NCBI GenBank assembly: GCA_903821805.1
Contig: CAIJNA010000156.1
Coordinates: forward strand, 1 to 5,026
Direction: 5' to 3'
Origin: an uncultured Campylobacterota bacterium
GTDB lineage: Bacteria; Campylobacterota; Campylobacteria; Campylobacterales; Arcobacteraceae
Length of the DNA stretch: 5,026 nt
Shown here: positions 1-5,026 of the stretch, one piece after another
How positions within the stretch are numbered: the first letter of the stretch is position 1
How the letters are laid out: each line of letters starts with the position of its first letter
The notes under the pieces: generated by a model
Databases searched by the model: none
Told to the model about the DNA's origin: nothing
What the model saw: only the letters and a program-made list of their open reading frames with translations
Translations under genes and position numbers: made by a program

Positions 1-17
1 ACTCGAAACTGCTTTGA

Positions 18-28
18 TATAATATAAT
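18..28 (+). promoter_or_regulatory. Possible -10 promoter region ahead of queF
   Basis: Two overlapping TATAAT hexamers lie at 18-23 and 23-28, the first preceded by TTTGA, and they are followed by an A-rich run before the queF ribosome binding site. Campylobacterota housekeeping promoters are known to rely on a strong, often extended -10 with little -35 conservation, so this fits. The window starts too close to look for a -35 element, and in such AT-rich DNA TATAAT can occur by chance. The first ~27 bases could also be the 3' end of an upstream gene, since all three plus frames close by position 27. Confidence 0.35.
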
Positions 29-41
29 ATTAAAAAAATAT

Positions 42-46
42 AGGAA
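42..46 (+). promoter_or_regulatory. Ribosome binding site of queF
   Basis: AGGAA is placed 5 nt before the ATG at 52. It is the best Shine-Dalgarno match in the plus-strand unit and supports the chosen queF start. Confidence 0.6.
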
Positions 47-51
47 TTAGT

Positions 52-429
52 ATGAAATATGGTGAAAAAGAAATTTGTGAATTTGACATAAATAAAGAGG
101 AGAATTTCTGGCCAAACGAATATAGCAAAAACTATCTAATCAATATTGAATTGCCAGAATTTGTAAGTCTTTGCCCAAGAAGTGGATATCCAGATTTTGC
201 AAAAATTACTTTACAATACAGACCTAATGAATTGGTTATAGAGCTGAAAGCACTAAAGCTTTATATTAACTCTTTTATAAATAAGCATATTTCTCATGAA
301 AATGCAGCAAATGAAATATATGACGTTTTGATGAAAAAATTATCACCAAGATGGCTTAAAATAGTAGCTGACTTCAACCCTCGAGGAAATGTTCATACGG
401 TTATCACTATTGATAGCGACGAACAGTAA
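52..429 (+). CDS. queF: NADPH-dependent 7-cyano-7-deazaguanine (preQ0) reductase QueF
   Basis: QueF reduces the nitrile of preQ0 to the primary amine of preQ1 with two NADPH, the last free-base step before insertion into tRNA on the way to queuosine; it acts in the cytoplasm. At 125 aa this is the short, unimodular (type I, Bacillus-like) form built from one tunneling-fold domain. Visible hallmarks are the catalytic-Cys segment PEFVSLCPRSGYPDFA at residues 35-50, with Cys41 as thioimide-forming nucleophile and Asp48 as likely proton donor. The family signature ELKALKLYINSF is at 64-75, the NADPH-binding QueF motif. His82-Glu83 matches the conserved substrate-binding His-Glu region, and a NPRGN turn lies at 109-113. 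The start is supported by AGGAA 5 nt upstream. It is the first gene of the plus-strand unit; the next gene begins 9 nt after its stop. No other queuosine gene is in the window. Confidence 0.96.
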   Translation: MKYGEKEICEFDINKEENFWPNEYSKNYLINIELPEFVSLCPRSGYPDFAKITLQYRPNELVIELKALKLYINSFINKHISHENAANEIYDVLMKKLSPRWLKIVADFNPRGNVHTVITIDSDEQ

Positions 430-438
430 GAGATTTTT

Positions 439-1023
439 GTGCTAACTCTTTTATCAACAAATGATGCAGCACAAAAGCTCGGCATTTCTGTGCAGGGTGT
501 ACATTACAGGATTAAGACAAACAAACTAAAATCTATAGTAAAAGATGGTAAAACATTTGTCTATATTGATCTTGAAGAAAAATCGCAAGAATCTGGAACA
601 GAGCAACAACAAAATAATCAAGAAATTATCAAAGTAAAAGATGAGCAAATAAGTTTTTTAAAACGTGCTATTAGATGGATGGGCTTTCAACATAAGACAG
701 AAATTAAAAGGTTGGAGCAAAATCACAACAAACTGATTGAGGTTTTTAAAAGCGAAGTAGAACTTCTTCAAAAAGCTTATAACGAAATGCAAAATCTCTA
801 TAAGATGCAAAACATTATTTCCTATAGGCATCATAAAAAAGAGAAGCCAGAGACAATTCAAGTGGATGAATTTTTTACAATTATGAGAAAAAGAAATAAA
901 ACAAATTTTGAGATAAAACGAATGATTTTAAATCAAATCGATTTAGGTGATGAACGATTTTCTTACGATTTGAAGAAAAAGAAAATAACTATCAAAAATG
1001 ACAAGTTTGAAGACCTTTTGTAA
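439..1023 (+). CDS. Helix-turn-helix, coiled-coil protein of unknown function
   Basis: I do not recognise a named family. Residues 4-43 look like a MerR/excisionase-type helix-turn-helix: LLSTNDAAQKLGISV, then a putative recognition helix (VQGVHYRIKTNKL) and a short beta wing ending KTFVYID. A Gln/Glu/Asn-rich linker (about 49-62) leads into a long, heptad-like charged helix (about 63-124), probably a dimerising coiled coil. The C-terminal part (130-194) is strongly basic (RHHKKEK, MRKRNK, KKKKITIK), ends in an acidic EDLL, and could bind nucleic acid. The start is a GTG, the only suitable in-frame start ahead of the helix-turn-helix; a weak AAGAGA lies 5 nt upstream. It is in the same frame as queF and separated from it only by the queF stop and three codons. 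It may regulate the operon it lies in, but nothing shows its target. No transmembrane segment is visible. Confidence 0.85.
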   Translation: MLTLLSTNDAAQKLGISVQGVHYRIKTNKLKSIVKDGKTFVYIDLEEKSQESGTEQQQNNQEIIKVKDEQISFLKRAIRWMGFQHKTEIKRLEQNHNKLIEVFKSEVELLQKAYNEMQNLYKMQNIISYRHHKKEKPETIQVDEFFTIMRKRNKTNFEIKRMILNQIDLGDERFSYDLKKKKITIKNDKFEDLL

Positions 1024-1033
1024 GTTTTAAAAC

Positions 1034-1051
1034 ATGGAATCACAAATATGA
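1034..1051 (+). other. Five-codon mini ORF overlapping the flavoprotein start
   Basis: An ATG at 1034 opens a five-codon frame (MESQI) whose TGA at 1049-1051 overlaps the ATG of the flavoprotein gene at 1048-1050 (ATGA). Such an overlap can couple translation by re-initiation. There is no convincing ribosome binding site before the 1034 ATG. The GGAA at 1036-1039 inside it is better read as the weak Shine-Dalgarno of the flavoprotein start, 8 nt away, so the mini ORF may be coincidental. Confidence 0.2.
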
Positions 1052-2670
1052 ACGAAAAAACAATTCCGCAACAATTAACTGTCTATGATGTAGTTATTAT
1101 AGGTGGTGGAGGTTCCGCATTAAGTTGCGCAATTGCAGCAAAGACAAAAGGCTTAAAGGTTATCATTGTCTCAAAATCATCAATTACATCATCTCAAACA
1201 GCACAGGCTCAGGGTGGAATAAATTCCGTTTTCGGTAACACAGATGATACGGTAGAAAGTCATATATCAGATACTCTCAAATCAGCTTCAGGAGTTGGGG
1301 ATCACGATGCAATCTCATTTATGTGCAAGAATGGTTCTAATGCTATAGAATGGCTTGATGGTTTAGGTGTGCCTTTTAGCCGTAATGATGAGAATGGAAT
1401 TGCTAAACGCAAGCTTGGTGGAGCTTCTTACAAGAGGGCTTGCTATAGTTCTGACTATACTGGGCTAAAAATATTACATACGCTTTACGATACTGCTATT
1501 AAACTAGATATAGAAATTGTAGAACATTGTATGCTACTTGATTTGATTAAAAAAGAAAATAAAGTAGTAGGCATAACATATTTGGATATAAAAACAACAG
1601 AAGTAAAATATATTTTATCATCAAATACTGTATTGGCAACAGGAGGTTATAGTGGGGTTTATAATGGCTTCACAACAAATAACAAAAATACGACAGGTGA
1701 TGGAGTTGTTGCAGGTTTTAGAGCAGGCGTAGAATTAGAAAACATGGAGTTTGTGCAATTTCATCCAACTGCGCTAAAGGATAAATTTATATTAATTAGC
1801 GAATCAGCAAGAGGAGAAGGTGGCTATTTAGTAGACAAAGATGGAAATAGATTTGTAGATGAGCTTCTTCCTAGAGATATTGTTGCTAGAGAGATTTATA
1901 AAAAGATCAAAAACAATGAAGAAGTATTTCTTGATCTTAGACATCTAGGGCATGAAAAAGTTTTTCATTTATTGCCACAAGAATACAAACTTATTTTGCA
2001 ATTTACTTCATTAAAGATGGATGAGGATTTGATTCCAATAACACCTGCAGCACACTATACTATGGGGGGTCTAAAGTGCAATAAAGACTCAGAAACATCT
2101 TTAAATAATCTTTATGCAATTGGTGAAGTTTGTTCAAACGGTGTTCATGGAGCAAATAGGCTTGGGGGAAATTCTTTACTAGAAATAATTGTTTTTGGCA
2201 AACAATTAGGAGATTCTTTAAAAGCCAAAAATATTTCAGCTGATAGTTGCTCGGATTGTGTTAAAGAAGCTATAAACAAAAACAAAGAATCTATTAATAA
2301 ATTATTTATTGATCATTGTGAAATGAATTTTTACTTATTTAGGGAAAAGCTTGGTATTGTAATGTTTGAAAATGTCGGTTTGTTTCGATCAGATAAAACA
2401 CTAAATATTGCTTTGGAGTTTATTGAGTATCTGGAGAATAATATGAATAATTTCGGCATAGAAGATAAGTCTACAATATTCAATACAAATTTATTGGAAT
2501 TGTTTGAGTTTAAAAATATGGTTATCTGTTCAAAAGCAATTATTCTAAGCGCACTTAATAGAAGAGAAAGTAGAGGGTCTCACTACAGGGAAGATTTTCA
2601 AAGTTCTGTCGATACGTTTGAGTTTAAAACTATAATTGATAATAGCTTTAAAATTAAGATGGTTAAATAA
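1048..2670 (+). CDS. sdhA: SdhA/FrdA-family flavoprotein (fumarate reductase / succinate dehydrogenase-like)
   Basis: This is a flavoprotein subunit of the fumarate reductase / succinate dehydrogenase / L-aspartate oxidase superfamily, which interconverts fumarate and succinate (or oxidises aspartate) at an FAD. An N-terminal Rossmann motif DVVIIGGGGSA (14-24) binds ADP. Dicarboxylate-site residues are intact: His239 (QFHPTAL), Ser251-Glu252 with ARGEGG, Arg276 (LPRDIVARE), His336 (AAHYTMGG) and Arg371 (HGANRLGGNSLLE). Residues 130-147 (RACYSSD-TG-LHTLY pattern) and ESRGSHYRED (507-516) look SdhA/FrdA-like rather than NadB-like. Oddly, the covalent-FAD His of the HTxAxxGG motif is Gln50 (SSQTAQAQGG, 48-57), so FAD should be non-covalent, as in NadB and thiol:fumarate reductase. 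There is no twin-arginine or Sec signal, unlike the exported methylmenaquinol:fumarate reductase. The 540 aa are a little short for SdhA. The start has GGAA 8 nt upstream, and the stop is 1 nt from the iron-sulfur gene. The family is certain; the substrate and direction are not. Confidence 0.9.
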   Translation: MNEKTIPQQLTVYDVVIIGGGGSALSCAIAAKTKGLKVIIVSKSSITSSQTAQAQGGINSVFGNTDDTVESHISDTLKSASGVGDHDAISFMCKNGSNAIEWLDGLGVPFSRNDENGIAKRKLGGASYKRACYSSDYTGLKILHTLYDTAIKLDIEIVEHCMLLDLIKKENKVVGITYLDIKTTEVKYILSSNTVLATGGYSGVYNGFTTNNKNTTGDGVVAGFRAGVELENMEFVQFHPTALKDKFILISESARGEGGYLVDKDGNRFVDELLPRDIVAREIYKKIKNNEEVFLDLRHLGHEKVFHLLPQEYKLILQFTSLKMDEDLIPITPAAHYTMGGLKCNKDSETSLNNLYAIGEVCSNGVHGANRLGGNSLLEIIVFGKQLGDSLKAKNISADSCSDCVKEAINKNKESINKLFIDHCEMNFYLFREKLGIVMFENVGLFRSDKTLNIALEFIEYLENNMNNFGIEDKSTIFNTNLLELFEFKNMVICSKAIILSALNRRESRGSHYREDFQSSVDTFEFKTIIDNSFKIKMVK

Positions 2671-2671
2671 T

Positions 2672-3391
2672 ATGAAATTAATAATTAACAACAATGAATA
2701 TGAAATCGACGATAAAATAACAAATCTTTTGGATGCATTCTTATATATTAAAGAGAATATCAACAAGGGCCTAGCTTTTAGTTATGGCTGCAAAAGCGGT
2801 GTTTGCGGTAGTTGTAGTGTTAGAGTTAATGGTACTGAAAAGCTTGCGTGTACAAATAATTGTAAAGAACTTGATGAGATTTTACCTCTTAAAAATCTGC
2901 CAGTTACCCGTGATTTAATAGTTGACAATTCAAATATTAAAATAAAATTGTCACATGCAAATGCTTTTTTGTCTGAAAAAAGTACTAAAATGATTACGCA
3001 ATCAGACGTACTGGATATAGATATTGAGAGTAGTTGTATTTTGTGCAATAGCTGCTATAGTTCTTGCCCAGTTTATTCCGTAAATGATTCTTTTTTGGGA
3101 CCATTTGCGCTAACAAGAGTATTTAGATATGTAAACGATACAAAAGAAATAAATATCCAAACCAAACTTGATTTGATTCAAACAAATGGTGTTTGGGATT
3201 GTACTTTATGCGGAGCTTGTAATTTGGTGTGCCCGCAAAATATAGATATTAAGGGTGACATCTTAAAATTACAAAATCTTAGTGTTCAAAATGGACATGT
3301 GAATCCAATGTTTAGTTCAGCTTCAAATAGCGGTTTTAATTCTGATTTTGACAATACTTTCGGTGGTGGTTTTAATCCAAATGGATTTTAG
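2672..3391 (+). CDS. sdhB: SdhB/FrdB-family iron-sulfur subunit with all-[4Fe-4S] C-terminal domain
   Basis: The protein is the electron-transfer partner of the preceding flavoprotein. The N-terminal plant-ferredoxin-type domain has a [2Fe-2S] motif Cys40-x4-Cys45-x2-Cys48-x11-Cys60, spaced as in SdhB/FrdB. The C-terminal domain has two full CxxCxxCxxxCP motifs: Cys122/125/128/132 and Cys177/180/183/187. Classical SdhB/FrdB has only three cysteines in the second motif and carries a [3Fe-4S] cluster; here Cys180 fills the gap, as in type E succinate:quinone reductases and HdrC/GlpC-like proteins, so two [4Fe-4S] clusters are expected. Residues about 207-239 form an Asn/Gly/Ser/Phe-rich tail ending FGGGFNPNGF. 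The start at 2672 is preferred over an in-frame ATG at 2636: it follows the flavoprotein stop by 1 nt and begins with the expected beta strand MKLIINNNEYEID. Length is 239 aa. No anchor or CCG subunit follows; the stop overlaps the convergent gene. Confidence 0.92.
   Translation: MKLIINNNEYEIDDKITNLLDAFLYIKENINKGLAFSYGCKSGVCGSCSVRVNGTEKLACTNNCKELDEILPLKNLPVTRDLIVDNSNIKIKLSHANAFLSEKSTKMITQSDVLDIDIESSCILCNSCYSSCPVYSVNDSFLGPFALTRVFRYVNDTKEINIQTKLDLIQTNGVWDCTLCGACNLVCPQNIDIKGDILKLQNLSVQNGHVNPMFSSASNSGFNSDFDNTFGGGFNPNGF
3388..3391. other. Convergent stop-codon overlap (no intergenic terminator)
   Basis: The plus-strand TAG (3389-3391) and the minus-strand TAA (3388-3390) share two bases, so the two operons end inside each other. 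There is no spacer for a bidirectional hairpin terminator, and I see no obvious GC stem followed by a T run just inside either gene. Transcription of one unit therefore probably runs antisense into the other, or ends by Rho. Confidence 0.9.
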
Positions 3392-4569
3392 TCCTCTATA
3401 ATATGTCCTACAAATTTTGACATATTATTTAATATTTGACCACCTTTTCGAAATCCAAGACCACAGGCTTCGTAAGAATAAAAAACACCTGCTTGATAAT
3501 AGTCCCCATTAGAATCTCTAGGGAATTGGTAATATTCCTGATAAATTGGCTTAAAATTATCGTATTCACCATCTGTTTTATGGAGAAGTGAATTATCGCT
3601 ATCAATAATTGCAATATTTGCACCCTCTCTGCCAAAGCACATCTTCTCAACTTGTTTAGTATTGTTTAACGGCTCAAATGATGTCTCTAGGAGCAGTGGA
3701 TGATTTGGATAAAGATCCCATAGAATGGTCATTATCCCCTTGCTTTGAAATAGTAAGGTATATGCAGGATTACAAATAATTGCCTTTTGATTATTAATAA
3801 TTTCTGTTAAAATAAGTGCCAACTCGCCCTCGTCAATTGCTATATTTTCCCAAGGAATTAGCTTAAACCAAAATTCAAAATTTTGATCATCGATACTTAT
3901 TCCATCATCGCTAAAGTCAACATCTTCGATATATGAAAAATCAGTTACAAAGCCTGCTTCTGTTGCAATATGCTGTAACAATCTAACTGTATGTTCCTCT
4001 TCGGCATTCCCTTTTATGGAAGAGAATAAAATTTTCCAATTCAATTTTGAATAATATTCTTCAAATTTTTCAATATCGCTATCAAGCGTCACAAGTCTTT
4101 TGAAGTTATCACCTATTGCTTCATATAACGAGTTGAATTGACCCGACTCATCGTAACCATTAAATTTAAGAGTTGCCCATTGAATAATTGATGTTTCAAA
4201 TAGAGAAGTTGGAGTATCAGCATTGAATTCTATTAGTTTTATTGGAGTATTGTCAATTCCTCCAGCTAAATCAAATCTACCGTAAAGATGCCAATGAACA
4301 TCGTCTTCCCAAGACTTCTTAATTATTTCTACAAGATTAAATGGTATATCTAGATCATGAAAAAGATTATTTTCTATTACATATTCTGCGGCTTTAATGT
4401 ACATCTCGTAAAGTTCATTAGTTGCATCGTAGTAAGCTTCTGCTTCATTGGTGGTTATAGATACAAATTCATCTGAAATATACTTAGTGTTGTCTATATC
4501 TGAGTGCCAAGAGAAGCCTATTGATTCCATGTAATCATTTGTTAATGGTTTGATTTTCTTAAGCTTCAT
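3388..4569 (-). CDS. Glutathionylspermidine synthase-like ATP-grasp ligase (YgiC/YjfC type)
   Basis: The protein matches the C-terminal synthetase domain of bifunctional glutathionylspermidine synthase, an ATP-grasp enzyme that ligates a peptide glycine carboxylate to spermidine. The N-terminal amidase domain is absent, as in E. coli YgiC/YjfC, so the real substrate is open. Motifs seen are YGRFDLAGG (96-104), KLIEFNADTPTSLFE (111-125; acidic and Asn residues of the ATP/Mg site), GIMTILWDLYPNHPLLL (278-294), GREGANI (313-319), and the typical C-terminus CGLGFRKGGQILNNMSKFVGH (369-389). It has 393 aa, about the normal length for this subfamily, is acidic, and has no signal or membrane segment, so it should be cytoplasmic. 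The start is supported by GGTGGA 6 nt upstream, lying inside the end of the upstream lipoprotein gene (3 nt gap), so the two are probably co-transcribed and translationally coupled. Its stop overlaps that of the iron-sulfur gene. Confidence 0.9.
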   Translation of the reverse strand: MKLKKIKPLTNDYMESIGFSWHSDIDNTKYISDEFVSITTNEAEAYYDATNELYEMYIKAAEYVIENNLFHDLDIPFNLVEIIKKSWEDDVHWHLYGRFDLAGGIDNTPIKLIEFNADTPTSLFETSIIQWATLKFNGYDESGQFNSLYEAIGDNFKRLVTLDSDIEKFEEYYSKLNWKILFSSIKGNAEEEHTVRLLQHIATEAGFVTDFSYIEDVDFSDDGISIDDQNFEFWFKLIPWENIAIDEGELALILTEIINNQKAIICNPAYTLLFQSKGIMTILWDLYPNHPLLLETSFEPLNNTKQVEKMCFGREGANIAIIDSDNSLLHKTDGEYDNFKPIYQEYYQFPRDSNGDYYQAGVFYSYEACGLGFRKGGQILNNMSKFVGHIIED

Positions 4570-4572
4570 GTT

Positions 4573-5026
4573 TTATCCACCAAAACTATTACTTTGGTTA
4601 GAAGTTGATTTGTTGGTATTTGAAAAAAATCCATTTTTACTATTGCTTTGTGGGCTTTTGTTATTTACTGATTGGTTTGCAGGTCCCTTGTTGAAGCTAT
4701 TTACGCTTTTACTATATGTTTGAGGAGATTTATAATTGGTGCTTCGTTGATTCTCGTAATTACTATTGTTAAACAATTTATTTCCAATGTACGCACCAAT
4801 CATGGCTCCTGCAGCACTTGCTAGAAGTGTTTCACCAAGACTCATACCACCACCGCTACTAATACTTTCTTTTGTAAGATTTGATGTATTGTTGTCTATC
4901 TTAACGGCCTCTTCTTTGACAAGCTTGTCAATTTCTTCTTTTGACAGTATTCTTTCTGATCCGTTTTCCCTTAAAACAATAGTTGTGTTAGTGCTAGGAA
5001 ATTCGTCTATTATTTTATAACTTCCA
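4573..5026 (-). CDS. UPF0323-type lipoprotein, C-terminal part (5' end outside window)
   Basis: The frame is open to the window edge: about 60 codons precede the methionine at 4845, and they read as real protein, so that Met is internal and the gene is partial. The 150 visible residues (numbered from the first full codon) contain GSYKIIDEFPST (1-12), an acidic helix SERILSKEEIDKLVKEE (23-39), a GGG turn, then a glycine zipper, Gly73-x3-Gly77-x3-Gly81, in LLASAAGAMIGAYIGNKLF (67-85). A Ser/Asn/Lys/Gln-rich tail follows with two KSPQ motifs and ends SFGG. This layout matches my memory of the Campylobacterota UPF0323 lipoprotein family (C. jejuni Cj0371). The signal peptide and lipobox cysteine, expected upstream, are not in the window, so export is inferred. 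Function is unknown; the glycine zipper suggests membrane association or oligomerisation. It is paired with the ATP-grasp gene, 3 nt away. Confidence 0.82.
   Translation of the reverse strand, partial: GSYKIIDEFPSTNTTIVLRENGSERILSKEEIDKLVKEEAVKIDNNTSNLTKESISSGGGMSLGETLLASAAGAMIGAYIGNKLFNNSNYENQRSTNYKSPQTYSKSVNSFNKGPANQSVNNKSPQSNSKNGFFSNTNKSTSNQSNSFGG
4576..4581 (-). promoter_or_regulatory. Ribosome binding site of the ATP-grasp gene, inside the lipoprotein gene
   Basis: On the minus strand GGTGGA lies 6 nt before the ATG at 4569. It encodes the final Gly-Gly of the upstream protein, just before its TAA. This fixes the start of the ATP-grasp gene and suggests coupled translation. Confidence 0.55.

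Noticed and set aside
658..861. Minus-strand 67-aa hydrophobic open frame resembling a membrane peptide
   Set aside because: The Phe/Leu-rich sequence is what the reverse of Lys/Glu/Gln-rich coiled-coil codons gives; it lies wholly within the HTH gene.
1048..2670. Flavoprotein as a plain L-aspartate oxidase (NadB)
   Set aside because: Lack of the FAD His fits NadB, but the RACYSSD-TG-LHTLY and NRLGGNSLLE segments are SdhA/FrdA-like and an iron-sulfur subunit is directly coupled, which NadB does not need. An aspartate-oxidase activity is not excluded.
2636..2671. Upstream in-frame ATG for the iron-sulfur subunit, adding 12 residues
   Set aside because: It overlaps the end of the flavoprotein gene by 35 nt, and the added residues do not fit the family, whose N-terminus starts with a beta strand as at 2672. 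The start at 2672 follows the upstream stop by 1 nt.
2782..3048. Minus-strand 88-aa open frame
   Set aside because: It is antisense to the cysteine-motif region of the iron-sulfur gene and has no recognisable domain.
1048..3391. Complete methylmenaquinol:fumarate reductase (mfrABE) operon
   Set aside because: There is no twin-arginine signal on the flavoprotein and no CCG-domain third gene.
3392..3470. Rho-independent terminator after the iron-sulfur gene
   Set aside because: I could find no convincing GC-rich stem followed by a T run; this stretch is coding on the minus strand.
4573..4845. A 90-aa stand-alone glycine-zipper protein starting at 4845
   Set aside because: The frame is open upstream to the window edge with protein-like sequence matching the UPF0323 layout, so this Met is internal.
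4766..5020. Plus-strand 84-aa open frame
   Set aside because: It lies antisense to the lipoprotein coding frame, has Leu/Ser-rich composition typical of a shadow frame, and has no RBS.

Overview
The window is AT-rich, compactly coded bacterial DNA, most likely from a Campylobacterota genome (Campylobacter / Arcobacter / Sulfurimonas / Sulfurovum side). The strongest taxonomic clue is the pair on the minus strand at the right end. It consists of a UPF0323-type lipoprotein followed directly by a glutathionylspermidine-synthase-like ATP-grasp protein, an arrangement I recall from Campylobacter jejuni (Cj0371-Cj0372). This is recognition from memory, not a database search.

Layout. Plus strand, left to right: queF (preQ0 reductase of queuosine synthesis, 52-429); a small helix-turn-helix plus coiled-coil protein of unknown function (439-1023); an SdhA/FrdA-family flavoprotein (1048-2670); and an SdhB/FrdB-family iron-sulfur protein (2672-3391). 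Gaps are 9, 24 and 1 nt, so the four genes look like one transcription unit. An AT-rich promoter-like stretch precedes queF. Minus strand, right to left: the C-terminal part of the UPF0323-like lipoprotein, which is open to the window edge (5026-4573), then after 3 nt the glutathionylspermidine-synthase-like gene (4569-3388). The two convergent units meet tail to tail with overlapping stop codons, leaving no intergenic terminator. No stretch over 300 bases lacks a gene. I see no tRNA, rRNA, CRISPR, insertion sequence or long repeat.

The redox pair is the most informative part. The flavoprotein keeps the dicarboxylate-site residues of fumarate reductases and succinate dehydrogenases, but has Gln where the covalent-FAD His normally sits. 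The iron-sulfur partner has a complete four-Cys motif at the site that is three-Cys in classical SdhB/FrdB, so it should carry a [4Fe-4S] instead of a [3Fe-4S] cluster. No anchor or CCG-domain (SdhE/MfrE-type) subunit follows, and no Tat or Sec signal is present. The pair therefore looks like a non-classical, probably cytoplasmic fumarate-reductase-like enzyme whose electron partner is encoded elsewhere or is different. Its direction and substrate cannot be settled from sequence. No clearly new multi-gene system is visible; the points worth a second look are the cofactor substitutions, the orphan state of the pair, the coiled-coil HTH protein in the same operon, and the lipoprotein/ATP-grasp pair.
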